NCBI RefSeq assembly: GCF_024055715.1
Contig: NZ_JAMXMV010000013.1
Span: 124,001-188,000 of the forward strand
Reading direction: 5' to 3'
Length of the DNA: 64,000 nucleotides
From: Actinoallomurus soli
GTDB taxonomy: Bacteria > Actinomycetota > Actinomycetes > Streptosporangiales > Streptosporangiaceae
This document shows positions 49,615 to 58,319 of this stretch, piece by piece; position 1 is the stretch's first letter; every line of letters begins with the position of its first letter. Below the pieces are notes generated by a model. It was not told where the DNA came from. It did not search any database and saw only the letters and a program-made list of their open reading frames with translations. The position numbers were made by a program, and so were the translations under genes.

Positions 49615-50167
49615 GAACGAGTCGCTTTCGTTGATACTTCAACGGGCCTCGGCCCCCGAAGCCCGTCCGTCCGTAATTCGCGTCGGCGAGGCACCCGGCC
49701 TCGCCCGACAGATTCAATGACTTCATGATCTTTGTCAAGTCAACGATGACGCCGATCCGTCCACTCTATGTACGCGCACGGTGGCCCAACGCCTCTGGCG
49801 CGGTGAATCACGGCCGTTCTCGTGAATTCCACAGGTCCCGGAACACGCGTCCCATGATTGGGAGCGAACGCCCCATCTTTTACAGATGGCCCGAATATCG
49901 ACTGCCGGCCGGGACGCGGCCGGCCGCGGAGACCGGATCCGGCCAGCGATCCGGCGGCCATGCGCGGGTCGTACCGATCCCGGGCCGCGGCTCATGGGGC
50001 TTGCCGTGCCGTTGGCTTAGAGTGAGGCCCATGTGTACGGCAGCGCTTGCGCCTCCGACCCTCTAGACGGGTCGCGATCGAGACCGCACGTCGATGAGCG
50101 TATCGACGTGCCGGCCGGTCGTGCCCGCGCAGGCGACCACGACCGCTCTGCTCCGTCTGGAGATTCT
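49615..50167. other. 553-bp divergent intergenic region with promoters and an inverted repeat
   Basis: No frame here looks coding. Less GC-rich than the surroundings between 49620 and 49900. For the leftward operon TTGACA (49738-49733) is followed after 16 bp by TGAATC (49716-49711). On the right, CACGTCGAT (50087-50095) and ATCGACGTG (50102-50110) form a perfect 9-bp inverted repeat with a 6-bp spacer, about 58 bp before the EamA start. The region could hold binding sites for an unlinked regulator. Confidence 0.45.
50087..50110. promoter_or_regulatory. Inverted repeat upstream of the EamA gene
   Basis: CACGTCGAT (50087-50095) and ATCGACGTG (50102-50110) are perfect 9-bp arms around GAGCGT. 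It could be an operator or a 5'-leader hairpin. Confidence 0.5.
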
Positions 50168-51124
50168 GTGTCGAAAACTGCCGTTACGACGCCGTCCGCC
50201 GTACTGAGCGCTCCACGCTCGGCGCCACGCGGACTCATCTATCTCGCGATCGCCGGGTCCACCTGGGGGACGACCGGGGCCGCGGTGGAGGTCGTCTACA
50301 GGTCGAGTGACCTGGGGCCGATGGCGATCTCCTTCTGGCGCTTCCTTACGGGAATGGCGCTGCTGGTCGCGGCACGGACACTGCGCCGTTCCCGCAGACC
50401 CCGCACGTCCCAGCCGGTACGGCGGCGGGTGCTCCTGCCGACGGGGACGGGCATCGGCCTGGCGGTGTTCCAGACCGCTTACTTCGGCGCCGTCCGGGAC
50501 ACCGGACTGGCCGTCGGCACCATCGTGGCCTTGGGCGCCGCTCCCGTGTTCGCCGCCGGCGGCGGGCGGCTGTTCCTGGGCGAGCGCCTCGGACGCGGAG
50601 GGTTCCTCGCCGTCGGCGGCGCCCTGGCCGGCCTCGCGATCCTCGTCCTGGGAAATCAGCAGAGCGTCGTCCGTCCCGTCGGCGTCGGGCTCGCGCTGCT
50701 GTCGGCGGCCGGATACGCCGTGACCAACGTCCTGGGCCGCTGGACCGGGCGACACGGGACCGGGGAGAACCCCTACACCCTGACCGTAAGGTCGTTCGGC
50801 ATCGGCGCGGCCATCATGCTTCCCTTCGCGTGGGGTGAAGGGCTCTGGCCGCACACGGCGCACCTCGGCCGGGTCCTGCTGATGATCCTGTACGTGGCCG
50901 TCGTCACGACGGCGCTCGCCTATCCGCTGTACTTCGCCGGCGCGGCCGTCGTGCGGGCGGCCACCGCGGCCGTGGTGATGCTGATCGAGCCGGTCAGCGC
51001 CGCGGTACTGGCGGTCGTGCTGTTGGGCGAGCGGCTCACCGACGCCACGGTCGGCGGCACAGCGCTGCTGCTGGCGGCCATCACCGGCCTGGCGATCGCC
51101 GAATCACGCCCGGCGCGGAGCTGA
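50168..51124 (+). CDS. EamA/DMT-family transporter
   Basis: 318 residues with ten membrane helices in two EamA units: [57 protein letters not shown] and [20 protein letters not shown] mark the halves, and [20 protein letters not shown] the last helices. Likely a metabolite exporter. GTG 50168 with TGGAG upstream is preferred over the long in-frame extension to 50033, which crosses the inverted repeat. It is divergent from the HDO operon and may export its product. Confidence 0.83.
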   Translation: MSKTAVTTPSAVLSAPRSAPRGLIYLAIAGSTWGTTGAAVEVVYRSSDLGPMAISFWRFLTGMALLVAARTLRRSRRPRTSQPVRRRVLLPTGTGIGLAVFQTAYFGAVRDTGLAVGTIVALGAAPVFAAGGGRLFLGERLGRGGFLAVGGALAGLAILVLGNQQSVVRPVGVGLALLSAAGYAVTNVLGRWTGRHGTGENPYTLTVRSFGIGAAIMLPFAWGEGLWPHTAHLGRVLLMILYVAVVTTALAYPLYFAGAAVVRAATAAVVMLIEPVSAAVLAVVLLGERLTDATVGGTALLLAAITGLAIAESRPARS

Positions 51125-51167
51125 CAAGAGCACGACCTTCTCTCAATTCTGGGATATCTTCCCCTAT

Positions 51168-51758
51168 ATGGGAGAAGAGAGCCCGGTCCAGGAGCGCGGG
51201 CCGGATGGGGTGGACGCCCGGCTGGCGGCCCGGCTGGCGGAGCTGCGCGTCGAGCGTGGCTGGTCGCTGGAGGAGCTGGGCCGCCGGACGGGGGTGAGTC
51301 GTTCGACCCTGTCGCGGTTGGAACGCGGCGAGATCAGCCCCACCGCCGCCCTGCTCGGCAGGCTGTGCGCGGCCTACGAGCGGACGATGTCACGCCTCCT
51401 CGCCGAGGTCGAGACCGACCCTCCCCACGTCGTACGGGCCGGTGAGCAGACCGTGTGGCGGGACGAGGCGTCGGGTTTCGTGCGGCGGTCGGTGTCGCCT
51501 CCGCACCCCGGCCTCCGCGGCGAGGTCATCGAGGGGCTGCTGACCCCGGGCGCGGACATCTCCTACGACGGACCGCCCGTCCCCGGCCTGGAGCAGCACA
51601 TCTGGGTGCTCGAAGGGACCCTGGAGATCGGCGCCAACGGGCACACGTACCGGCTGGGCGAAGGCGACTGCCTCCGGTTCCGGTTGTGGGGCCGGTCGCG
51701 TTTCCGCTGCACCGGAGCCGAGCCGGTCCGCTACGTCCTGCTGGTGGTCCTGCCGTGA
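51168..51758 (+). CDS. XRE-family HTH regulator with C-terminal cupin domain
   Basis: 196 residues. HTH_3 (about 17-75) reads LAELRVERGWSLEELGRRTG and VSRSTLSRLERGEISPTAAL. The cupin domain (about 110-190) reads GEVIEGLLTPGADISYDGPP, EQHIWVLEGTLEIGANGHTY and RLGEGDCLRFRLWGRSRFRC. This class senses small ligands. TATCTT (51155-51160) ends seven bases before the ATG and no ribosome-binding site is present, so the mRNA is probably leaderless. The symmetrical words GGGATAT/TATATGGGA around the -10 suggest autoregulation. It is followed by a GNAT gene, a common pair. Confidence 0.85.
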   Translation: MGEESPVQERGPDGVDARLAARLAELRVERGWSLEELGRRTGVSRSTLSRLERGEISPTAALLGRLCAAYERTMSRLLAEVETDPPHVVRAGEQTVWRDEASGFVRRSVSPPHPGLRGEVIEGLLTPGADISYDGPPVPGLEQHIWVLEGTLEIGANGHTYRLGEGDCLRFRLWGRSRFRCTGAEPVRYVLLVVLP

Positions 51759-51850
51759 CGTCCTTCACCGCGCGAGAGTCCGGTTCGGGCGCCGTGCGGC
51801 CGCTGACCCAGTCCCCTCCCCCATCGCCGGCCGGCGAAGGAGATCCCCCG

Positions 51851-52369
51851 GTGCACGCCATCACCCGCCTGTCCGCCGCCGAGTTCACCGCCCGCGTGCC
51901 GGACCTGGCCGACCTCCTGATGGACGCCGTCGCCGGCGGTCACTCCCTCGGCTTCGTGGAGCCGTTCGAGCGCGGCGCCGCGCTCGACTGGTGGCGGGCG
52001 CGCACCCCGGCCGTGGCCGACGGGAGCCTGCTCGTGTGGGCCTGCCCCGGCCCGCGGGGCGTCGACGGGACCGTCGGCCTCGCCCTGGAATCCAAGCCCA
52101 ACGGCCGGCACCGCGCCGAGGTGGTCAAACTGATGGTCCACCGCGACGCGCGGGGCCGGGGACTGGGCCGGGCGCTGCTGGCCACCGCCGAGCGTGCCGC
52201 CGCGGAGCTCGGCGCCGGGCTCCTGCTCCTGGACACCGAGACCGGCAGCGTCGCCGAGAGCCTCTACACCACCGCCGGCTGGACGCGGTACGGCATCGTT
52301 CCGGACTATGCGAGCGACCCGTCGGGCGTGCTGCGCGACTGCAGCTTCTTCTACAAGCGCCTGCGGTGA
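51851..52369 (+). CDS. GNAT-family N-acetyltransferase
   Basis: 172 residues. The acetyl-CoA pyrophosphate loop is in VVKLMVHRDARGRGLGRALL, with LLATAERAAAELGAGLLLLD and TETGSVAESLYTTAGWTRYG following (strand 5, Tyr near the active site). GTG 51851 has GAAGGAGA upstream and the family N terminus ITRLSAAEFTARVPDL. An earlier GTG at 51755 overlapping the XRE stop would add 32 low-complexity residues. Pairing with the XRE-cupin regulator suggests a detoxifying acetylation. Confidence 0.83.
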   Translation: MHAITRLSAAEFTARVPDLADLLMDAVAGGHSLGFVEPFERGAALDWWRARTPAVADGSLLVWACPGPRGVDGTVGLALESKPNGRHRAEVVKLMVHRDARGRGLGRALLATAERAAAELGAGLLLLDTETGSVAESLYTTAGWTRYGIVPDYASDPSGVLRDCSFFYKRLR

Positions 52370-52508
52370 GCCCGGCCGCGCGCGCCGGGAAGGACCGCCC
52401 GGCGGAGGGACGAGCGAATGCGTCGCCTGGTCGTCGCGGGCCGGTCCGGCACCACCTCGGTGACATGAGGTCAGGAGGTGATGCCGGGCCGGAGGGCCTG
52501 CCGCCGGC

Positions 52509-53864
52509 TCAGAGCCGGGACCAGGCCTCGGTCAGCGTCGCGCGCAGGATCCGCTCGATCTCGTCGAAGTGCTCCTGGCCGCAGATCAGCGGCGGGGCCA
52601 GCTGGATCACCGGGTCGCCGCGGTCGTCGGCCCGGCAGACCAGGCCGGCGTCGAACAGCGCGGAGGACAGGAAGCCCCGCAGCAGCCACTCGGACTCCTC
52701 GCCGCTGAAGGTCTCCCGGGTGTCCTTGTCCTTGACGAGTTCGATGCCGTAGAAGTAGCCGGCGCCGCGGACCTCCCCCACGATCGGCAGGTCGGTCAGC
52801 TTCTCCAGGGTGGCGCGGAAGGCGGCCTCGTTCTCACGGACGTGGTCGAGGACCTTCTCCTTCTCGAACAGGTCGAGGTTGGCCAGGGCGACCGCGGTGG
52901 AGACCGGGTGCCCGGCGAAGGTGATGCCGTGCAGGAAGGTGGCGGGCCCGTCGGCGAACGGCTCGACGAGCCGGTCGCTGACCATCATGCCGCCGAGCGG
53001 CGAGTAGCCGGAGGTGACGCCCTTGGCGAAGGTGATGATGTCGGGTTGGTAGCCGTACCGCTCGGCGCCGAAGTAGTGCCCGAGCCGCCCGAACGCGCAG
53101 ATCACCTCGTCGGAGACCATGAGCACGCCGTACTTGTCGCAGATCTTCCGGACCCGCTCGAAGTAGCCGGGCGGCGGTGGGAAGCAGCCGCCGGCGTTCT
53201 GCACCGGCTCGAGGAAGACGGCGGCCACCGACTCGGGGCCCTCCCGCAGGATGGCCCGTTCGATCTCGTCGGCCGCCCACTGCCCGAACCGCTCCGCGGA
53301 GTCGCCGTACTCGGGCGCGCGGTAGAAGTTGGTGTTGGGCACGCGGACCGAACCCGGCACGAGGGGCTCGAAGGGGTGCTTGATCGGGGCGAGGCCGGTG
53401 ATCGACAGGGCGCCCATGGAGGTGCCGTGGTAGGCGATGTCGCGGCTGAGCACCTTGTAGCGGCCGTGCTGCCCGATCAGCTTGAAGTAGTTGCGGGCCA
53501 GCTTCCACGCCGACTCGACCGCTTCGGAGCCGCTCGCCGTGAAGAAGACCCGGTTCAGGTCGCCGGGGGCCAGGGCGGCGAGCCGCTCGGCCAGCTCGAT
53601 CGCGCCCGGGTGGGCGTAGGACCACAGGGGGAAGTAGGCCAGCTCTCCGGCCTGGGCGCCCGCGGCGTCGGCGAGCTCGCGGCGGCCGTGCCCGAGCTGG
53701 GACACGAACAGGCCGGACAGGCCGTCGAGATAGCGCCGGCCCTTGTCGTCGTAGACGTAGGCGCCCTCCCCGCGGACGATGACGGGAACGTCGGCGTCCT
53801 TGTAGGACGACATCCGGGTGAAGTGCATCCACAGATGGCGCTTGGCGGCGTCCTGGAGGTTCAT
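52509..53864 (-). CDS. Class III aminotransferase (polyamine/omega-amino acid:pyruvate type)
   Basis: 451 residues. YVYDDKGRRYLDGLSGLFVS, TASGSEAVESAWKLARNYFK (phosphate cup), IAYHGTSMGALSITGLAPIK, VFLEPVQNAGGCFPPPPGYF, VSDEVICAFGRLGHYFG (PLP-ring Asp) and IITFAKGVTSGYSPLGGMMV (Schiff-base Lys) are all in place. Sequence style and context fit SpuC-like putrescine/cadaverine:pyruvate or beta-alanine-type aminotransferases. It lies 14 bp downstream of the Lrp-type gene on the same strand and opposite the dehydrogenase/transport operon. Confidence 0.87.
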   Translation of the reverse strand: MNLQDAAKRHLWMHFTRMSSYKDADVPVIVRGEGAYVYDDKGRRYLDGLSGLFVSQLGHGRRELADAAGAQAGELAYFPLWSYAHPGAIELAERLAALAPGDLNRVFFTASGSEAVESAWKLARNYFKLIGQHGRYKVLSRDIAYHGTSMGALSITGLAPIKHPFEPLVPGSVRVPNTNFYRAPEYGDSAERFGQWAADEIERAILREGPESVAAVFLEPVQNAGGCFPPPPGYFERVRKICDKYGVLMVSDEVICAFGRLGHYFGAERYGYQPDIITFAKGVTSGYSPLGGMMVSDRLVEPFADGPATFLHGITFAGHPVSTAVALANLDLFEKEKVLDHVRENEAAFRATLEKLTDLPIVGEVRGAGYFYGIELVKDKDTRETFSGEESEWLLRGFLSSALFDAGLVCRADDRGDPVIQLAPPLICGQEHFDEIERILRATLTEAWSRL

Positions 53865-53878
53865 CTTTCTGCTTTCTC

Positions 53879-54382
53879 TCAGCGGGTTCCCCACGCGTAG
53901 GTCTGCTTGCGGAGCTTGAGGTAGACGAAGCTCTCGGTGCCGGCCACACCGGGCACCGCCCGGATCCGGCCGAGGAGGTCGAGCAGGTGGTCGTCGCTCT
54001 CGCACACGATCTCGACCAGCAGGTCGAAGGAGCCCGCGGTGATCACGACATAGTCGATCTCCTGGAAGCCGGCGAGGGCGTCGGCGACGCTCTCCAGGTC
54101 GCCCTCGCAGCGGACGCCGATCATGGCCTGCCGGAAGAAGCCCAGCGAGAGCGGGTCGGTGACCGCGACGATCTGCATCACGCCCGACTCCAGCAGCCGC
54201 TGGACGCGCTGCCGTACGGCGGCCTCGGACAGGCCCACCGCCTTGCCCAGCGCGGCGTACGAACTGCGGCCGTCCGCCTGGAGCAGCTCGATCAGTTTCT
54301 TGGACGTCTCGTCGAGGGCGTTGTTGCCCGTGCGCCGTCCGTTCGCCACCGGCCGTGCGGGTGGCCCTTGATCGTCGGTCAT
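53879..54382 (-). CDS. Lrp/AsnC-family transcriptional regulator
   Basis: 167 residues. The HTH reads LDETSKKLIELLQADGRSSY, AALGKAVGLSEAAVRQRVQR and LLESGVMQIVAVTDPLSLGF. The C-terminal RAM domain reads RQAMIGVRCEGDLESVADAL and EIDYVVITAGSFDLLVEIVC (ligand-binding). It probably senses an amino acid or polyamine-derived metabolite and controls the flanking aminotransferase and the divergent dehydrogenase/pot operon. A 17-bp inverted repeat lies in the shared promoter. Confidence 0.88.
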   Translation of the reverse strand: MTDDQGPPARPVANGRRTGNNALDETSKKLIELLQADGRSSYAALGKAVGLSEAAVRQRVQRLLESGVMQIVAVTDPLSLGFFRQAMIGVRCEGDLESVADALAGFQEIDYVVITAGSFDLLVEIVCESDDHLLDLLGRIRAVPGVAGTESFVYLKLRKQTYAWGTR

Positions 54383-54432
54383 CGCGACCTCCCTTGCTGC
54401 GACATCGTGGCAGATCAGCTCCAGAAGTCAAG

Positions 54433-54449
54433 GATTTCGTCGTGAAATC
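54433..54449. promoter_or_regulatory. Inverted repeat, probable Lrp-type operator
   Basis: GATTTC (54433-54438) and GAAATC (54444-54449) around GTCGT form a symmetrical site in the AT-rich divergent region between the Lrp gene (54382) and the dehydrogenase gene (54536). Confidence 0.5.
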
Positions 54450-54535
54450 TATTCGTAACAACGGAATCGCTTGTTTTGGGAGGTTCGTTCTGTCAGGGTC
54501 GGCTCATCACAGCCTGTAGACCCCGGAGGCCGACC

Positions 54536-55966
54536 GTGACCTTGCGGAACTTCGTGGGCGGCGAGCACGTCGATGCCAAGGACGGCCGCACGTCCGACGT
54601 GATCGATCCCAGCACCGGCGAGACGTACGCCCAGGCGCCGCTGTCGGGGCCCGCGGACGTCGACGCGGCGATGACCGCCGCCGCCGCGGCGTTCGAACAG
54701 TGGCGCGACGCCACGCCCGGCGAGCGGAGCCTGGCCCTGCTACGGATCGCCGACGCCATCGAGGCCCGGGCCGAGGACCTCGTCCAGGCCGAGTGCCGCA
54801 ACACCGGCAAGCCGCTGCAGCTCACCCGGGACGAGGAGGTCGGCCCCATGGCCGACGAGTTCCGGTTCTTCGCCGGCTGCGCCCGGCTGCTGGAGGGACG
54901 CTCGGCCGGGGAGTACATGACCGACCACACCTCCATGATCCGCCGCGAGCCGATCGGCGTCTGCGCGCAGGTCACGCCGTGGAACTACCCGATGGTCATG
55001 GCGACCTGGAAGATCGCGCCGGCGCTGGCGGCGGGCAACACGGTCGTGCTCAAGCCGTCCGACACCACGCCGGTCACCACGCTCATGCTCGCCGAGATCG
55101 CCGCGGAGTTCCTGCCGCCGGGCGTGCTCAACGTCGTCTGCGGCGACCGTGACACCGGCCGCGAGCTGGTCGGCCACCCGATCCCGCAGATGATCTCGGT
55201 CACCGGCTCGGTACGGGCGGGCATGCAGGTCGCCCGGCAGGCGGCCGGCTCGCTGAAGAAGGTCCACCTCGAACTGGGCGGCAAGGCCCCGGTGCTCGTC
55301 TTCGACGACGCCGACGTGGCCAAGACCGCCCGCGGCATCGCCGAGGCGGGGTACTTCAACGCCGGCCAGGACTGCACCGCCGCCACCCGGGTCCTGGCCA
55401 CGCCCGGCGTCTACGACGACCTGGTCGCCGCGCTCGCCGAGCGGGCCCAGGCCACGCGGGTCGGCCCGCCGAGCGACGAGGACGCCTTCTACGGCCCGCT
55501 GAACAACGCGAACCAGCTGGACCGCGTCACCGGCTTCCTGGACCGGGCGCCCGCGCACGCCGAGGTGGTGGCCGGCGGCGGACGCGTCGGCGACCGCGGC
55601 TACTTCTACGCCCCGACCGTGGTCACCGGCCTGCGCCAGGACGACGAGATGATCCAGAGCGAGATCTTCGGCCCGGTCATCACCGTCCAGCGCGTCGCCG
55701 ACGAGGACGAGGCGATCAGCATGGCCAACGGTGTGCCGTACGCGCTGGCCGCCAGCGTCTGGACGCGCGACCACGGGCGGGCGATGCGGATGTCCAAGCG
55801 GCTCGACTTCGGCGCCGTGTGGATCAACACCCACATCCCCTTCGTCTCCGAGATGCCGCACGGCGGCTTCAAGCACTCCGGCTACGGCAAGGACCTGTCG
55901 ATGTACGGCTTCGAGGACTACACGCGGATCAAGCACGTCATGAGCTACATCGGAGCCGGGGAATGA
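54536..55966 (+). CDS. Aminoaldehyde (gamma-aminobutyraldehyde-type) dehydrogenase
   Basis: 476 residues. VTPWNYPMVMATWKIAPALA, NTVVLKPSDTTPVTTLML (NAD-binding Lys-Pro), VHLELGGKAPVLVFDDADVA (general-base Glu), YFNAGQDCTAATRVLATPGV (catalytic Cys) and QSEIFGPVITVQRVADEDEA are standard ALDH motifs. The Trp-Asn-Tyr-Pro and context favour 4-aminobutyraldehyde or related amino-aldehydes from polyamine breakdown. GTG start with GGAGG 6-7 nt upstream. First gene of the six-gene operon; its stop overlaps the ATP-binding protein start. Confidence 0.87.
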   Translation: MTLRNFVGGEHVDAKDGRTSDVIDPSTGETYAQAPLSGPADVDAAMTAAAAAFEQWRDATPGERSLALLRIADAIEARAEDLVQAECRNTGKPLQLTRDEEVGPMADEFRFFAGCARLLEGRSAGEYMTDHTSMIRREPIGVCAQVTPWNYPMVMATWKIAPALAAGNTVVLKPSDTTPVTTLMLAEIAAEFLPPGVLNVVCGDRDTGRELVGHPIPQMISVTGSVRAGMQVARQAAGSLKKVHLELGGKAPVLVFDDADVAKTARGIAEAGYFNAGQDCTAATRVLATPGVYDDLVAALAERAQATRVGPPSDEDAFYGPLNNANQLDRVTGFLDRAPAHAEVVAGGGRVGDRGYFYAPTVVTGLRQDDEMIQSEIFGPVITVQRVADEDEAISMANGVPYALAASVWTRDHGRAMRMSKRLDFGAVWINTHIPFVSEMPHGGFKHSGYGKDLSMYGFEDYTRIKHVMSYIGAGE

Positions 55967-57093
55967 CCGAGCTGCGCGAGACCGAGGCCGCCACCGCCGC
56001 GAAGGTCGCCGCGATCGAGCTGCGCGGCGTCGTCAAGAGCTTCCAGTCCCACGGCGAGACGGTCACCGCCGTACGGGGCGTCGACCTGACCATCGCCGAA
56101 GGCGAGTTCTTCTCCCTGCTGGGCCCGTCCGGGTGCGGCAAGACGACGACGATGCGGATGATCGCCGGGTTCGACGAGCCCACCGAGGGCCAGATCATCC
56201 TGCACGGCGGCGACGTCGTCGGCGTGCCGCCCAACCGCCGCGACGTCAACATGGTCTTCCAGTCCTACGCGCTGTTCCCGCACATGAGCGTGTTCGAGAA
56301 CGTCGCGTTCGGGCTGCGTCGCAAGAACACCCCCAAGGACGAGGTCACCCGCCGCGTCGGGGAGATGCTGGAGATCGTGGACCTCGCCGGCCGGGAGAAG
56401 CGCCGGCCGCGCGAGCTGTCCGGCGGCCAGCAGCAGCGGGTCGCGCTGGCACGCGCGCTGGTCAACCGCCCGCGGGCGCTGCTGCTGGACGAGCCGCTCG
56501 GCGCGCTGGACCTGAAACTGCGCCAGGCGATGCAGGTCGAGCTCAAGCGCATCCAGCGCGAGGTCGGCATCACCTTCGTCTACGTCACCCACGACCAGGG
56601 CGAGGCGCTGACGATGTCGGACCGCATCGCGGTCATGAACGAAGGCGTGATCGAGCAGCTCGGCCCGCCGCGGCAGGTCTACGAGCGGCCCGCCACCGCC
56701 TTCGTCGCCGGCTTCATCGGCACCTCGAACGTGCTGTCCGGCACCGTCGCCCGCGCCGACGGCGACACGGCCGTCATCGAGCCGGGACCCGGCGAGCGGA
56801 TCCTGATCCCCGGTGCCGCTGCGGAGGCCGGCGGGACCGTCGAGCTCACCGTACGGCCCGAGAAGATCGCCATCGGCCTGCACCCTCCGGACGGGGAGGC
56901 GTGCGCGCTGCGCGGCACCGTCACCGAGGTCGTCTACCTCGGCACGTTCACGAACTACACGGTCCGTACGTCCACCGGCGCCGAGGTCGTGGTCTTCGTG
57001 CAGAACGCCTCCTCCGCGGACGACGTCGCCGCGTCCGGGGACACCGTCTGGCTCTCCTGGGAGCCCCGCCACTCCTACGCGATCGGAGCATGA
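55963..57093 (+). CDS. potA: Polyamine ABC transporter ATP-binding protein (PotA-like)
   Basis: 376 residues. Walker A LLGPSGCGKTTTMRM, Q-loop VFQSYALFPHMSVFENVAFG, signature RELSGGQQQRVALARALV, Walker B ALLLDEPLGALDLKLRQ and switch His YVTHDQGEALTMSDRIAVM are intact. A C-terminal TOBE domain from about residue 290 (AGGTVELTVRPEKIAIGLHP) is typical of PotA/FbpC importers. Its ATG overlaps the dehydrogenase stop and its stop overlaps the binding-protein start, so the genes are coupled. Confidence 0.9.
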   Translation: MTELRETEAATAAKVAAIELRGVVKSFQSHGETVTAVRGVDLTIAEGEFFSLLGPSGCGKTTTMRMIAGFDEPTEGQIILHGGDVVGVPPNRRDVNMVFQSYALFPHMSVFENVAFGLRRKNTPKDEVTRRVGEMLEIVDLAGREKRRPRELSGGQQQRVALARALVNRPRALLLDEPLGALDLKLRQAMQVELKRIQREVGITFVYVTHDQGEALTMSDRIAVMNEGVIEQLGPPRQVYERPATAFVAGFIGTSNVLSGTVARADGDTAVIEPGPGERILIPGAAAEAGGTVELTVRPEKIAIGLHPPDGEACALRGTVTEVVYLGTFTNYTVRTSTGAEVVVFVQNASSADDVAASGDTVWLSWEPRHSYAIGA

Positions 57094-58316
57094 TGAACGA
57101 GATCAACCCCGAGCTCCTGCGCGGCATGACTCGGAGCCGGCGCGACGCCCTGCGGCTGTTCGGCCTGGCCGGCGCCGGTCTCGGCCTGGCCGCCTGCGGC
57201 GTCAAGGGCACCAAGGCCGCCCCGGCCAAGCAGAGCGACGTCCAGAAGTACTGGAACGGCAAGACCAAGCACGGCCACGTGAACTTCGCCAACTGGCCGC
57301 TGTACATGGACAAGGGCCGTACCCCGCTGAAGCAGTTCACCAAGGAGACCGGCATCTCGGTGACCTACCGGGAGGTCATCCAGGACGACCCGTCATGGTT
57401 CGGCAAGATCCAGCCGCAGCTGCAGGCGAACCAGTCGATCGGGTACGACCTGATGGTCATCACCAACGGCGTGTCGTTCACCAAGCTCACCGAGCTCGGC
57501 TACCTCGTGCCGCTGGACCACTCCAGGATGCCGAACTTCACCAAGAACGCCGGCGCCGCGTACAAGAACGAGTCCTTCGACCCGGACAACGTCTACAGCG
57601 TCCCCTACCAGACCGGGATCACCGGGATCGCCTACGACCCGACGAAGACCGGCCGGGAGATCACCAGCCTCGCCGACCTGTGGGACCCGAAATTCAAGGG
57701 CAAGGTCGGGATGCTGTCCGACGTCCAGGAGATCGGCAACTTCGGGATGATGGCGGTCGGCGTCAACCCGGAGCAGTCCACGCCGGACGACTGGAAGAAG
57801 GCCGGCGCCAAGCTGAAGGAGCAGCGGGACCAGGGGATCGTCCGCAAGTACTTCGACCAGGACTACATCGACGCGCTGACCCGCGGCGACATCTGGCTGT
57901 CCATGGCGTACTCCGGCGACATCTTCCAGCAGAACCTCTCGGAGGGGTCGAACCTGAAGTTCGTCATCCCGAAGGAGGGCGGCACGATCTGGACCGACAA
58001 CCTGACGATCCCCAAGACCGCCGAGAACCCCGTCGACGCCATCACGCTGCTGGACTACTTCTACCGGCCGGACGTCGCCGCCCAGCTCGCCGAGATCGTC
58101 AGCTACGTCACCCCGGTCCCGGGCGCCAAGGAGGTCCTCGCGGCCGAGGCGGCCAAGGCCACCGGGTCGCGGAAGAAGACGCTGCAGACGCTGTCGGACA
58201 GCCCGCTGATCTTCCCCTCCGACGCCGACTACGCCCGGCTCCACCACTACCGGAAGATGACCACGGCGGAGGAGCAGCAGTACAACGCGGTCTTCCAGCA
58301 GATCACGGCGGGGTGA
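57090..58316 (+). CDS. potD: Polyamine-binding lipoprotein (PotD-like), probable Tat substrate
   Basis: 408 residues. The N terminus has a twin-arginine motif and lipobox: MTRSRRDALRLFGLAGAGLG followed by LAACGVKG with the lipidated Cys. The mature part is an extracellular solute-binding protein: HVNFANWPLYMDKGRTPLKQ, GYDLMVITNGVSFTKLTELG, VPYQTGITGIAYDPTKTGRE, DIWLSMAYSGDIFQQNLSEG and IPKTAENPVDAITLLDYFYR are PotD/PotF-like. It presents putrescine/spermidine or related amines to the permeases encoded next. Confidence 0.88.
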   Translation: MMNEINPELLRGMTRSRRDALRLFGLAGAGLGLAACGVKGTKAAPAKQSDVQKYWNGKTKHGHVNFANWPLYMDKGRTPLKQFTKETGISVTYREVIQDDPSWFGKIQPQLQANQSIGYDLMVITNGVSFTKLTELGYLVPLDHSRMPNFTKNAGAAYKNESFDPDNVYSVPYQTGITGIAYDPTKTGREITSLADLWDPKFKGKVGMLSDVQEIGNFGMMAVGVNPEQSTPDDWKKAGAKLKEQRDQGIVRKYFDQDYIDALTRGDIWLSMAYSGDIFQQNLSEGSNLKFVIPKEGGTIWTDNLTIPKTAENPVDAITLLDYFYRPDVAAQLAEIVSYVTPVPGAKEVLAAEAAKATGSRKKTLQTLSDSPLIFPSDADYARLHHYRKMTTAEEQQYNAVFQQITAG

Positions 58317-58319
58317 CCG

